Of a DNA stretch of 5,542 bases, positions 1-5,468 are shown piece after piece. The stretch comes from an uncultured Candidatus Udaeobacter sp. (GTDB taxonomy: Bacteria; Verrucomicrobiota; Verrucomicrobiia; Chthoniobacterales; UBA10450): the NCBI GenBank assembly GCA_955652715.1, contig CATPBS010000011.1, positions 1-5,542 of the forward strand, in the 5' to 3' direction. Below the pieces are notes generated by a model. That model was not told the DNA's origin and searched no databases. It saw only the letters and a program-made list of their open reading frames with translations. The position numbers and the translations under genes are program-made. Positions within the stretch are counted from its first letter, which is position 1, and every line of letters starts with the position of its first letter.

Positions 1-437
1 ATCAGGGCCGCAACACCGTCGGTGTCTGGGGAATTCGACCGGAGAAAGGTGATCATGTCGTGGCCATCGCCATCGTCGATCCAAACGCCATGTTGCTCGT
101 CGCCGGGGAAAATGGAATCGGCAAACGCACGTCGTTTAATGATTACCGGCGGCAATCGCGCGGTGGCAAAGGCATCATTACCATGAAAACCGGCGAAAAA
201 ACCGGCGACGTTGTTGGCGCGCTCACAGTTCGCGAAACAGACGAGATCATGTTGATCACGAACAAAGGCCAGATGGTGCGCACCCGGGTCAAAGAAATTC
301 GCGAGACCGGCCGCAACACTATGGGCGTAAAACTAATGGATCTCCGTAACGGCGAAAAGCTTCAGGCAATCGCACCTGTAGTGAGTCAGGCGGAAGAAGA
401 GGCGCAAACTTCAGAGGCAGCGGCCGCGCAATCGTAG
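1..437 (+). CDS. gyrA: DNA gyrase subunit A, C-terminal end (5' partial)
   Basis: This is the last 144 residues of the gyrase A subunit, which with GyrB introduces negative supercoils into DNA. The reading frame is open from base 3, and the GTG at 60 is only an internal valine codon. The fragment lies in the C-terminal beta-pinwheel that wraps DNA. Two blade signatures, GRNTVGV (fragment residues 2-8) and GRNTMGV (103-109), sit about 100 residues apart, as expected for two successive blades. Between them lie the GENGIGKRTSFNDYR strand and QSRGGKG (51-57), the sequence typical of the last blades of GyrA. The protein ends in a Glu/Ala-rich tail, common in GyrA. ParC is the main alternative, but this regular run of GRNT and RGGKG blades fits GyrA better. 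The stop is TAG at 435-437. The active-site tyrosine and breakage-reunion domain lie outside the window. Confidence 0.95.
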   Translation, partial: QGRNTVGVWGIRPEKGDHVVAIAIVDPNAMLLVAGENGIGKRTSFNDYRRQSRGGKGIITMKTGEKTGDVVGALTVRETDEIMLITNKGQMVRTRVKEIRETGRNTMGVKLMDLRNGEKLQAIAPVVSQAEEEAQTSEAAAAQS

Positions 438-483
438 ACTCGATCCGTCAAATCACCTGCGTGCGCGCGGGTTCAACCGCAAA

Positions 484-517
484 CGAAAGGGGAGACTTCG
501 GCCGCTGTCCCCTTTCG
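484..517. terminator. Stem-loop between converging genes, probable bidirectional terminator
   Basis: A perfect 10-bp inverted repeat (CGAAAGGGGA at 484-493 and TCCCCTTTCG at 508-517) encloses a 14-nt loop. It stands 47 bp after the gyrA stop and 20 bp beyond the end of the leftward gene remnant, where a shared terminator of converging units would be placed. There is no real U-tract on either side: AATCTAG follows on the + strand and TTTGCGG on the - strand. Intrinsic termination would therefore be weak, more convincing leftward. The stem is seen directly; the terminator role is inferred from position. Confidence 0.55.
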
Positions 518-536
518 AATCTAGATCTGCTCTCGG

Positions 537-747
537 CTAATAGGGCCAAAAGTGATCGGGGTTCCAGTCTCGGTTAGGGATGGTCGGATACCGCGTTGGT
601 GATGTCGTCGTAGTAGTGTGTTGTGATTTGGTAGTCATGGTAGTTTCATGCGTTTTGGTCGTAGCGGTCTCGGGGTTCGCTTGAGCAAGAGATCAGCATC
701 ACGGCAAACAGCGAAAGCGCTTAAGCAAGAATGATCGATTTTGTCAT
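537..747 (-). pseudogene. Remnant of a small lipoprotein gene (nonsense codon plus frameshift)
   Basis: Reading leftward from ATG at 747, the product starts MTKSIILA, meets TAA at 723-721, and continues in the same frame as ALSLFAVMLISCSS. Together these make a textbook lipoprotein signal peptide: a lysine near the start, a hydrophobic core, and the lipobox LISC with the lipidated cysteine at 687-685. After SSEP the frame soon closes at TGA 648-646. Removing one C from the CCCC run at 672-675 moves reading into another open frame that runs to TAG at 539-537. That frame encodes a Thr-rich stretch (PETATTKTHETTMTTK, then a run of five Thr) and ends in NPDHFWPY. With both lesions reversed the protein would be 69 residues. 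It starts 15 bp after the LAB_N stop codon and was probably the last gene of that operon. No homologue is recognised. Both lesions could be assembly errors, in which case the gene is intact. Confidence 0.6.
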
Positions 748-762
748 AGCACTAGTGACTTG

Positions 763-1128
763 CTATGCCGTTTCGCGCGGTTTTTGCGAGGGTGCGGCAG
801 CGGTGAAAGCGAACTTGCGCTTCCGGATCAGCATCAAATTGCGAATGTAAATGAGCGAGTTTGGAAGGTAAGCCAGGATGCCGACGGGATCGCGCCGGCA
901 AATAAAATAAGCGCACATAAGCGTGCTTCCCGCGATACTCCAATACCAGAACGAGACTGGAATGACACTTTCGCCCTGCCGCTCCGAAGCGAGCCATTGC
1001 ACAAGGAAACGCATCGAGAAAAGAGCGTTTCCGAGCAAGCCGAGAATTATGAGGTAACTCCAATCCAGACCAAGGAACCGGTATTCTTTTCCGATCCAAG
1101 TGATAGCGATGAGCGCGATTGTATTCAT
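763..1128 (-). CDS. Small membrane protein with lipid A biosynthesis N-terminal domain (LAB_N)
   Basis: This 121-residue protein consists almost entirely of a LAB_N domain, the small membrane domain named from its occurrence near lipid A genes. Its biochemical role is not established. The family core is clear: NALFSMRFLVQWLASER (residues 34-50), then SVIPVSFWYWSIAGS (54-68), CRRDPV (77-82) and YIRNLMLI (94-101). Three hydrophobic segments (about 24-45, 59-76 and 81-101) suggest three membrane helices, followed by a basic tail (RKRK, 102-105). The first 22 residues come before the usual start of the domain. ATG at 1128 is preferred. A TTG two codons upstream (1134) is possible, and an in-frame TAA lies four codons before that TTG, so no longer form exists. 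No Shine-Dalgarno sequence is visible. It lies downstream of a family 2 glycosyltransferase, a common partner, and may anchor or assist it (inference). The gap before it is 170 bp and holds a paired hairpin repeat. Confidence 0.85.
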   Translation of the reverse strand: MNTIALIAITWIGKEYRFLGLDWSYLIILGLLGNALFSMRFLVQWLASERQGESVIPVSFWYWSIAGSTLMCAYFICRRDPVGILAYLPNSLIYIRNLMLIRKRKFAFTAAAPSQKPRETA

Positions 1129-1190
1129 AGGCAATGTAGTTGTTTAGCGTTTCGGCTCTGCCTTCACAAGGGAGCTTGATCCGGTTGTTC

Positions 1191-1253
1191 GCGGGCCGAG
1201 GGCGGCCCGGCTCCATTGACATGAACATTGGAGACAGCCTGCCCTCAGGCTGT
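1191..1253. repeat. Head-to-head pair of hairpin units (REP/BIME-like element)
   Basis: Two 25-bp units with the same plan face each other across a 13-bp spacer (1216-1228). Each reads TGGAG, 8-nt arm, CCCT loop, 8-nt arm. The right unit (1229-1253, + strand) has arms ACAGCCTG and CAGGCTGT, pairing over 8 bp. The left unit (1191-1215, - strand) has arms CCGGGCCG and CGGCCCGC, pairing over 7 bp. The TGGAG lead and CCCT loop are identical while the stems differ but still pair, so the shared structure is unlikely to be chance. The spacer is itself partly palindromic around CATG. The element lies in the gap between the glycosyltransferase stop and the LAB_N start. It resembles interspersed palindromic (REP/BIME) elements; whether it recurs in the genome cannot be seen here. 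It could also stabilise or attenuate the transcript. Confidence 0.6.
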
Positions 1254-1298
1254 TTCGATTTATCAGTGAAGTTCTAATCAGAGCGATCAGTCAAATAT

Positions 1299-2027
1299 TC
1301 AATTGCGCGTCTCTGCGATTTCGTATCGGATTTGTCGCGATTTCATCCAGCGCACTGCAAGCAGGTCGCGGAACGATTTGAAGAAACGATTCCAGACACC
1401 GTAATGACTCGTGCCCGAGAAGCGCGGATTTGTCGAGACCGGGACTTCCACCACGCGGAATCCCTCCATCTTGATTAACGTTGGAAGGAAGCGATGCGCG
1501 CCCTTGAAAAATTTCACGTGCGCGATGCATTCGCGTTTGAACACGCGATAAGTGCAGCCGGCATCGCTGATATTTTCACCCGAGAGTTTATTACGCACCC
1601 AATTGGCGACGCGCGATGAAGCAATGCGAATCCAATTGTCGCCTTTCCCTCGCGTTGCGGCGCGCGTCCCGCAGACACAGTCCGCATTTTTGAGCGCCTC
1701 AAGCATTGGCGGCAAATCTTTTGGATCGTTTTGCAGATCGGCATCCAACGTAGCGATGTATCGACCACGCGACGCCTGCATCCCCGCCCAGCTCGCAGCA
1801 GATTCGCCGCAATTGAATTTGAAACACTGGACGCGCAGCCTCGGATCGCTGGCGGCGAGCTGCTTCAAGACGCTCCACGAATCGTCTGTGCTGCAATCGT
1901 CCGTAACGACAACTTCGTAGTCCAACGCGAGCGGATCGAGCGTCGCATGAATAGCCGACACCAATGGCTGTAAATTCTTCTCCTCGTTATGACACGGAAT
2001 CACGAGGCTTAGTTCTGGCGCGTTCAT
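1299..2027 (-). CDS. Family 2 glycosyltransferase, dolichol-phosphate mannose synthase/ArnC-like
   Basis: This inverting GT-A glycosyltransferase of 242 residues probably transfers a sugar from a nucleotide sugar to a polyprenyl phosphate or lipid acceptor at the inner face of the cytoplasmic membrane. The family signs are in order: the strand LSLVIPCHNEE (residues 6-16), the nucleotide-binding acidic motif DDCSTDD (43-49), the metal-binding DAD in DADLQNDP (95-102), ISDAGCTYRVFKR (153-165), and RFSGTSHYGVWNR (202-214) near the end. The last motif is typical of DPM1/ArnC-like enzymes. Unlike ArnC, which carries two C-terminal membrane helices and is about 320 residues long, this one ends soon after LLAVRWMKSR with no membrane segment. 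It starts inside the aminotransferase stop (TGATG), so translation is probably coupled. ATG at 2027 is chosen over GTG at 2030 because the GTG overlaps the Shine-Dalgarno sequence. The sugar and acceptor cannot be read from the sequence. Confidence 0.9.
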   Translation of the reverse strand: MNAPELSLVIPCHNEEKNLQPLVSAIHATLDPLALDYEVVVTDDCSTDDSWSVLKQLAASDPRLRVQCFKFNCGESAASWAGMQASRGRYIATLDADLQNDPKDLPPMLEALKNADCVCGTRAATRGKGDNWIRIASSRVANWVRNKLSGENISDAGCTYRVFKRECIAHVKFFKGAHRFLPTLIKMEGFRVVEVPVSTNPRFSGTSHYGVWNRFFKSFRDLLAVRWMKSRQIRYEIAETRN

Positions 2028-3112
2028 CACCTCCCAAAAAATTCCAAGATCGTGTCACAAACATAATCTACATTCTCCAACGGCAATTCCCCGTACATTG
2101 GTAGCGAGAGGATTTCTTTCACCGCCGATTCGGTCTTCGGCAGCCTTGGCAAATCGGAATAGATTTTGGTTATGGCCGGCTGCTGGTGATTCGCAACGGG
2201 ATAATGAATTCCAGTGCCAATTCCTTTGCTTTGCAAATGCTTCACCAGTTCATCGCGGCGTTCGGTTCGGATGACGTACATGTGATAAACCGCGTGCGCC
2301 CATTCTTTCTCAGGAGGCGTTTTCACAACATTACTGAGACGCTCGGTATAGCGAGCAGCAACGCGTCGCCGATGCTCATTTAACTTGTCGATGTAACGCA
2401 GTTCGACCCGCCCGATCGCGGCCTGGATTTCGTTGAAGCGAAGATTATAACCCACTACCTCATGGATGTGTTTCGATTTACGTCCGTGATTTCGCAACAT
2501 GCGCAGATCGTCTGCGAGCGCGGCATCGTTGGTCGTGATGCAGCCGCCGTCGCCCATCACGGTAAGGTTTTTCGACGGAAAAAAAGAAAACGCGCCGGCA
2601 ACGGCCATTGAACCGACACGGTTGGTTTTGAATCGCGCGCCGTGCGCCTGAGCGCAATCTTCAATCACCCACAGATCATGCTTGCGCGCGATTTCGAAAA
2701 TCCGATCCAGATTTGCCGGATGCCCGTACAGATGAACCGGCAGAATACCCACCGTGCGCAGCGTGATCGATGCCTCGAGAAGATCGACATTGAGGCAATA
2801 GGTTTCATCTATGTCGATGAAGACCGGCTTCGCACCAAAATGAATCATCGGTTCGATCGTAGGAAATGCCGTATGTGACGGTACAAGAATTTCATCGCCT
2901 GCTTTCAAGCCCATCGCGCGATGAAGCAGAAACCCGCCCCCCGTCCACGACGAACACAGCACGGCGTGTTTCGTGCCGATGTAGTCGGCTAGCTCTTCTT
3001 CGAATGCCTCGCATTCCTTCGCCAGGATGTACGATCCGGAATTGAGAGCGTGCAGCGCAGCTTCACGAAGTTCTTCGTTTAGAAAAACACGGGAAAGCGG
3101 GATTTTCTTCAT
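2027..3112 (-). CDS. DegT/DnrJ/EryC1/StrS-family sugar aminotransferase
   Basis: This PLP-dependent aminotransferase of 361 residues, the usual family length, transfers an amino group (normally from glutamate) to a keto-sugar nucleotide. The N-terminal part opens with IPLSRVFLNEE and the SGSYILAKECEAFEEELADYIG segment (25-46, abbreviated here by position). VLCSSWTGGG (51-60) occupies the place of the usual S-G-T phosphate-binding loop. GDEILVPSHTAF (72-83), IEDCAQAHGA (150-159, with Asp152 facing the PLP ring nitrogen) and FSFFPSKNL (175-183, with Lys181 as the Schiff-base lysine) follow, then GDGG (187-190) and GYNLRFNEIQAAIG (221-234). All residues needed for catalysis are present. The dehydrogenase lies 18 nt upstream and the glycosyltransferase overlaps downstream, so this is the middle step of an amino-sugar pathway. 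Candidate models are WbpE, GnnB and ArnB; the sequence alone does not choose. AAGGA ends 1 nt before the ATG, an unusually short spacing. Confidence 0.92.
   Translation of the reverse strand: MKKIPLSRVFLNEELREAALHALNSGSYILAKECEAFEEELADYIGTKHAVLCSSWTGGGFLLHRAMGLKAGDEILVPSHTAFPTIEPMIHFGAKPVFIDIDETYCLNVDLLEASITLRTVGILPVHLYGHPANLDRIFEIARKHDLWVIEDCAQAHGARFKTNRVGSMAVAGAFSFFPSKNLTVMGDGGCITTNDAALADDLRMLRNHGRKSKHIHEVVGYNLRFNEIQAAIGRVELRYIDKLNEHRRRVAARYTERLSNVVKTPPEKEWAHAVYHMYVIRTERRDELVKHLQSKGIGTGIHYPVANHQQPAITKIYSDLPRLPKTESAVKEILSLPMYGELPLENVDYVCDTILEFFGR
2030..2034 (-). promoter_or_regulatory. Shine-Dalgarno of the glycosyltransferase, abutting the start codon
   Basis: GGAGG lies at the very end of the aminotransferase gene, only 2 nt before ATG at 2027. 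It overlaps the alternative GTG at 2030, which argues against that start. The spacing is well under the usual 5-9 nt, so initiation may be poor or depend on ribosomes finishing the upstream gene. Confidence 0.5.
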
Positions 3113-3130
3113 ATCCTTGAGTGACGCGAT

Positions 3131-4114
3131 TTATTTCGATATCTCGATCCACGCTCTGGTTCGCGCGGACTCCAGCGCGGCCTCGACCACGCGGACCGCA
3201 TGGAACCCCGCCCATCCATCAACAGGCGACGGTGTCCGCTTCTCGATCGCATCAGTGAAAGCTGCGAGTTCGGCGCGAAGCGGCTCTTCCGGCGGAAATT
3301 CCAGTTGGTGCACCGCACCTTCCTGCGCTGTTATCGCATCGCTATCGGTGACATGCCGATTCTCGAAGGTCTTGATTTTGTACTGTGCCACATTGTAATC
3401 GCACACTACGGAAGAATCCGTTCCGACGACGGTAACTTCGCGGACTTTGCCCGGCGTGTGGTATCCGGCTTCGACCGTTGCGAGTATTGGCGAATTGTTG
3501 CTTTGGTCGTATTCCAAAACAATCAGCGACGCGTCGTCCATTCCGCGGCCGAGAAAATCACGCAGCACTCCATGGACACGTCGCGGCGGCACACCCAGCA
3601 GGAAGTTGAACAGATCGATGAAATGAATGCTGTCGGCGAACGTGACGCCAGTATCGTGCCGTGGACGCTTGAAGCCACTGAAGCTCGCGCGCAGCATCTT
3701 GAGCCGGCCAAACCGCCGCTCGGCAATTGCATCGCGCATCCAGACTGATGCCGGGTCGAATCGGAAAATATGCCCAACCTGCAGAATCAATCCGGATTTT
3801 TCGGCGAGTTCCGTCAGCTCCTTTGCCTCGCTTGAGACTAGAGTGATCGGTTTTTCCACGAAGACATCTTTCCCCACTCCCAACAATTCGCGGCAGGTTT
3901 CGAAGTGCGCAGGCGCGGGCGTGACGACCACCGCAGCGTCAATGTTTGGAAAAAGTGAGCGTGCATCCGTACTGCGATGACTCGGCGGGACGTCCACCGA
4001 ACTGAGTCGTTGCTCCTGATGATCGGCAACAAAAAGTTCGATCGGCATCGACTTGAGCAGGCGCAGATGATTGACGCCCCAGCGTCCAACACCGATGAGA
4101 AGAATCCGTTTCAT
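3131..4114 (-). CDS. Gfo/Idh/MocA-family sugar (nucleotide) dehydrogenase
   Basis: This NAD(P)-dependent oxidoreductase of 327 residues probably oxidises a hydroxyl of a nucleotide sugar to the keto form used by the next enzyme. The N-terminal Rossmann fold is marked by ILLIGVGRWGVNHL (4-17) with the GxGxxG loop at 8-13, and by VVVTPAPAHFE (62-72). The family motif EKP is at 87-89, with Lys88 the catalytic lysine. HIFRFDP (115-121) follows, and the C-terminal domain carries DSIHFIDL (161-168), the D-x-x-H-x-x-D catalytic segment. The pairing with a DegT aminotransferase recalls WbpB/WbpE (3-amino uronic acids) and GnnA/GnnB (3-amino GlcNAc for lipid A with amide-linked chains). WbpB or GnnA is a plausible analogue, not a proven one. 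A Shine-Dalgarno core AAGGA lies 3 nt before ATG at 4114. The sucD stop is 39 nt upstream, so they may share a transcript. The stop is TAA at 3133-3131. Confidence 0.9.
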   Translation of the reverse strand: MKRILLIGVGRWGVNHLRLLKSMPIELFVADHQEQRLSSVDVPPSHRSTDARSLFPNIDAAVVVTPAPAHFETCRELLGVGKDVFVEKPITLVSSEAKELTELAEKSGLILQVGHIFRFDPASVWMRDAIAERRFGRLKMLRASFSGFKRPRHDTGVTFADSIHFIDLFNFLLGVPPRRVHGVLRDFLGRGMDDASLIVLEYDQSNNSPILATVEAGYHTPGKVREVTVVGTDSSVVCDYNVAQYKIKTFENRHVTDSDAITAQEGAVHQLEFPPEEPLRAELAAFTDAIEKRTPSPVDGWAGFHAVRVVEAALESARTRAWIEISK

Positions 4115-4153
4115 CCGTCCTTCACTGCAAAGTGTGAAACATTAACCGATCGA

Positions 4154-5035
4154 CTAAGGCCGCGCCTTCATTCGCGCAATCAACGTATCAGCGATGTTGG
4201 CAGGCGTTTCCGCGATCGCGATTCCCGCGGCCTTGAGCGCTTCGATCTTTCCCGCTGCAGTGCCTTTGCCGCCGGAAACAATCGCGCCAGCGTGACCCAT
4301 GCGTCGCCCGGGCGGAGCTGTCATTCCCGCGATAAAAGCTGCTACCGGTTTTTTGCCATTCTTTTTGATCCACTCGGCGGCTTCTTCTTCTGCCGAGCCA
4401 CCGATTTCGCCGATCAAGATCATCGCTTCTGTCCCAGGATCTTCGTTGAAAAGTTTCACACAATCGAGATGCGACAACCCGTGAATGGGATCGCCGCCAA
4501 TGCCGATACAAGTCGATTGTCCGTACCCGCGCGAGGTCAATTGCCAGACTGCTTCGTACGTAAGCGTCCCGGAGCGCGAGATCACGCCGATTTTGCCCGG
4601 TTTATGAATGTAGCCGGGCATGATGCCAATCTTACATGCACCGGGAGTAATGATTCCCGGGCAATTCTGACCAATCAGCCGCGATTTTTTTCCGCGCATC
4701 AGCGCCTTCACGCGCATCATGTCCATCACCGGAATTCCTTCTGTAATGCAAACCACTAGCTCGACTCCAGCGTCGACTGCTTCCAGAATCGAATCAGCCG
4801 CCGCAGGAGCAGGCACAAAAACCATCGAAGCGTTGCAATCAGTTGTCTGTCGCGCTTCCCAGACTGTATCGAACACAGGCACTTTCCCGTCGAACATTTG
4901 CCCGCCCTTCCCCGGCGTCACGCCCGCGACGACGTTCGTGCCGTAATCCATGCATTGCCGCGTGTGGAACGCCCCGGCGGTGCCGGTGATTCCCTGCACC
5001 ACGAGCCGCGTGTCTTTGTCGGCCAGAACAGACAT
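4154..5035 (-). CDS. sucD: Succinyl-CoA ligase, alpha subunit
   Basis: SucD is the CoA-binding, phosphohistidine-carrying subunit of the TCA-cycle enzyme that converts succinyl-CoA to succinate while making ATP or GTP. At 293 residues it matches the bacterial family (E. coli SucD has 289). The CoA-binding domain has QGITGTAG (14-21) and GVTPGKGG (38-45). [13 protein letters not shown] (74-86), ITEGIP (97-102), NCPGIITPG (124-132) and [10 protein letters not shown] (153-162) follow, then CIGIGGDPI (176-184), and [11 protein letters not shown] (209-219) with the glutamate that contacts the active histidine. The phosphorylated histidine is His248 in RRMGHAGAI. Nothing needed is missing. Gln123 replaces the proline of GPNCPG in E. 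coli, a position that varies among bacteria. The partner sucC, usually adjacent and upstream, is not in the window; two VOC genes stand there instead. The start is set by the conserved N-terminus MSVLADKDT. No Shine-Dalgarno sequence precedes it, because the leader is occupied by an inverted repeat. Confidence 0.97.
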   Translation of the reverse strand: MSVLADKDTRLVVQGITGTAGAFHTRQCMDYGTNVVAGVTPGKGGQMFDGKVPVFDTVWEARQTTDCNASMVFVPAPAAADSILEAVDAGVELVVCITEGIPVMDMMRVKALMRGKKSRLIGQNCPGIITPGACKIGIMPGYIHKPGKIGVISRSGTLTYEAVWQLTSRGYGQSTCIGIGGDPIHGLSHLDCVKLFNEDPGTEAMILIGEIGGSAEEEAAEWIKKNGKKPVAAFIAGMTAPPGRRMGHAGAIVSGGKGTAAGKIEALKAAGIAIAETPANIADTLIARMKARP

Positions 5036-5038
5036 ACA

Positions 5039-5109
5039 AATCAGGAACGTAGGAACGGAGGAAAAGAATTTGGTTGAGAAGCCTCTCCTGTTTTCCTGGT
5101 TTCCTGATT
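5039..5109. repeat. Inverted repeat built of 8-bp AGGA units, filling the sucD leader
   Basis: The left arm (5039-5062) is AATCAGGA, ACGTAGGA, ACGGAGGA. The right arm (5086-5109), read on the opposite strand, is AATCAGGA, AACCAGGA, AAACAGGA. Each arm is thus three 8-bp units ending in AGGA, and the outermost 9 bp of the arms are perfectly complementary. The arms enclose a 23-bp spacer. The element fills almost the whole gap: it touches the stop codon of the VOC gene and ends 4 bp before the sucD ATG. In the leftward transcript it would fold into a long interrupted stem just ahead of sucD, placing CCTCC where a ribosome site is expected. It could be an interspersed repeat, a terminator-like stem for the VOC genes, or a translational control element. 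Confidence 0.6.
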
Positions 5110-5468
5110 CATTTCGCCTTCCGTTTGTGGATCACAAGTTTGTTCCCGTCCGGATCGCGGAATTGCGCCATCCAGCAAACCGGCGTCTCCGTTTTTTCCA
5201 TGTCGAAGATGACACCGCGTTCTTTGAGCTTTTCGACGGCCGAATCAATGTCATTGACCTCGAAGGCTACGGTTGTCCCGTCCCGCGACGGTTTCCAAGC
5301 CGGATGACAGCCGACGCCAATTGTTGTGGGCCCCAGATCATACTCGACCCATGCGCCGTCCATCTGCGTGGAACTGGGTTTGAGCTCGAGGACCTCCTGG
5401 TAAAATTTCCGTGCGCGTTCCTTATCAGAAACCGCGATTGCAACGAAGGCCACTTCGTTTGTGATCAT
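5109..5468 (-). CDS. VOC superfamily (glyoxalase/bleomycin-resistance fold) protein
   Basis: This 119-residue protein has the vicinal-oxygen-chelate fold; its substrate is unknown. It shows two beta-alpha-beta halves. The first is [19 protein letters not shown] (6-24), ending in WVEYDLG (40-46). The second has [20 protein letters not shown] (64-83) and closes with [13 protein letters not shown] (103-115), the most recognisable family signature. In glyoxalase I and the extradiol dioxygenases metal is held by His/Glu residues at strand ends. Here the first-strand ligand position appears to be Ala/Ile rather than His, and the final strand has His114 where Glu is usual, so activity as a glyoxalase is doubtful. 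It starts within the stop codon of an upstream VOC gene (ATGA, 4-nt overlap), with a good Shine-Dalgarno sequence (AAGGAG at 5476-5481, 7 nt spacing). That arrangement implies coupled translation and perhaps a joint function. Confidence 0.85.
   Translation of the reverse strand: MITNEVAFVAIAVSDKERARKFYQEVLELKPSSTQMDGAWVEYDLGPTTIGVGCHPAWKPSRDGTTVAFEVNDIDSAVEKLKERGVIFDMEKTETPVCWMAQFRDPDGNKLVIHKRKAK

Noticed and set aside
590..650. A GT-rich, low-complexity stretch considered as a simple repeat or a regulatory tract
   Set aside because: Read on the - strand it is explained by Thr codons (ACN) of the lipoprotein remnant.
745..767. A 7-bp stem (CATAGCA/TGCTATG) over the LAB_N stop codon
   Set aside because: It is short, AT-rich and lacks a T-run, so it is not convincing as a terminator. 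One arm also holds the lipoprotein remnant's start codon.
752..1228. A 158-codon open frame on the - strand overlapping the LAB_N gene
   Set aside because: It is in another frame of a gene with clear LAB_N motifs. Its product is Arg/His-rich with no recognisable domain, and its start lies inside the hairpin repeat.
4119..4138. A small TTCAC/GTG-GAA dyad between sucD and the dehydrogenase
   Set aside because: Five imperfect base pairs are within chance expectation, and it overlaps the dehydrogenase ribosome site.
3977..4759. A 260-codon open frame on the + strand opposite sucD and the dehydrogenase
   Set aside because: It runs antisense across two strongly conserved genes, and its product has no coherent motifs. 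It reflects codon bias on the opposite strand.
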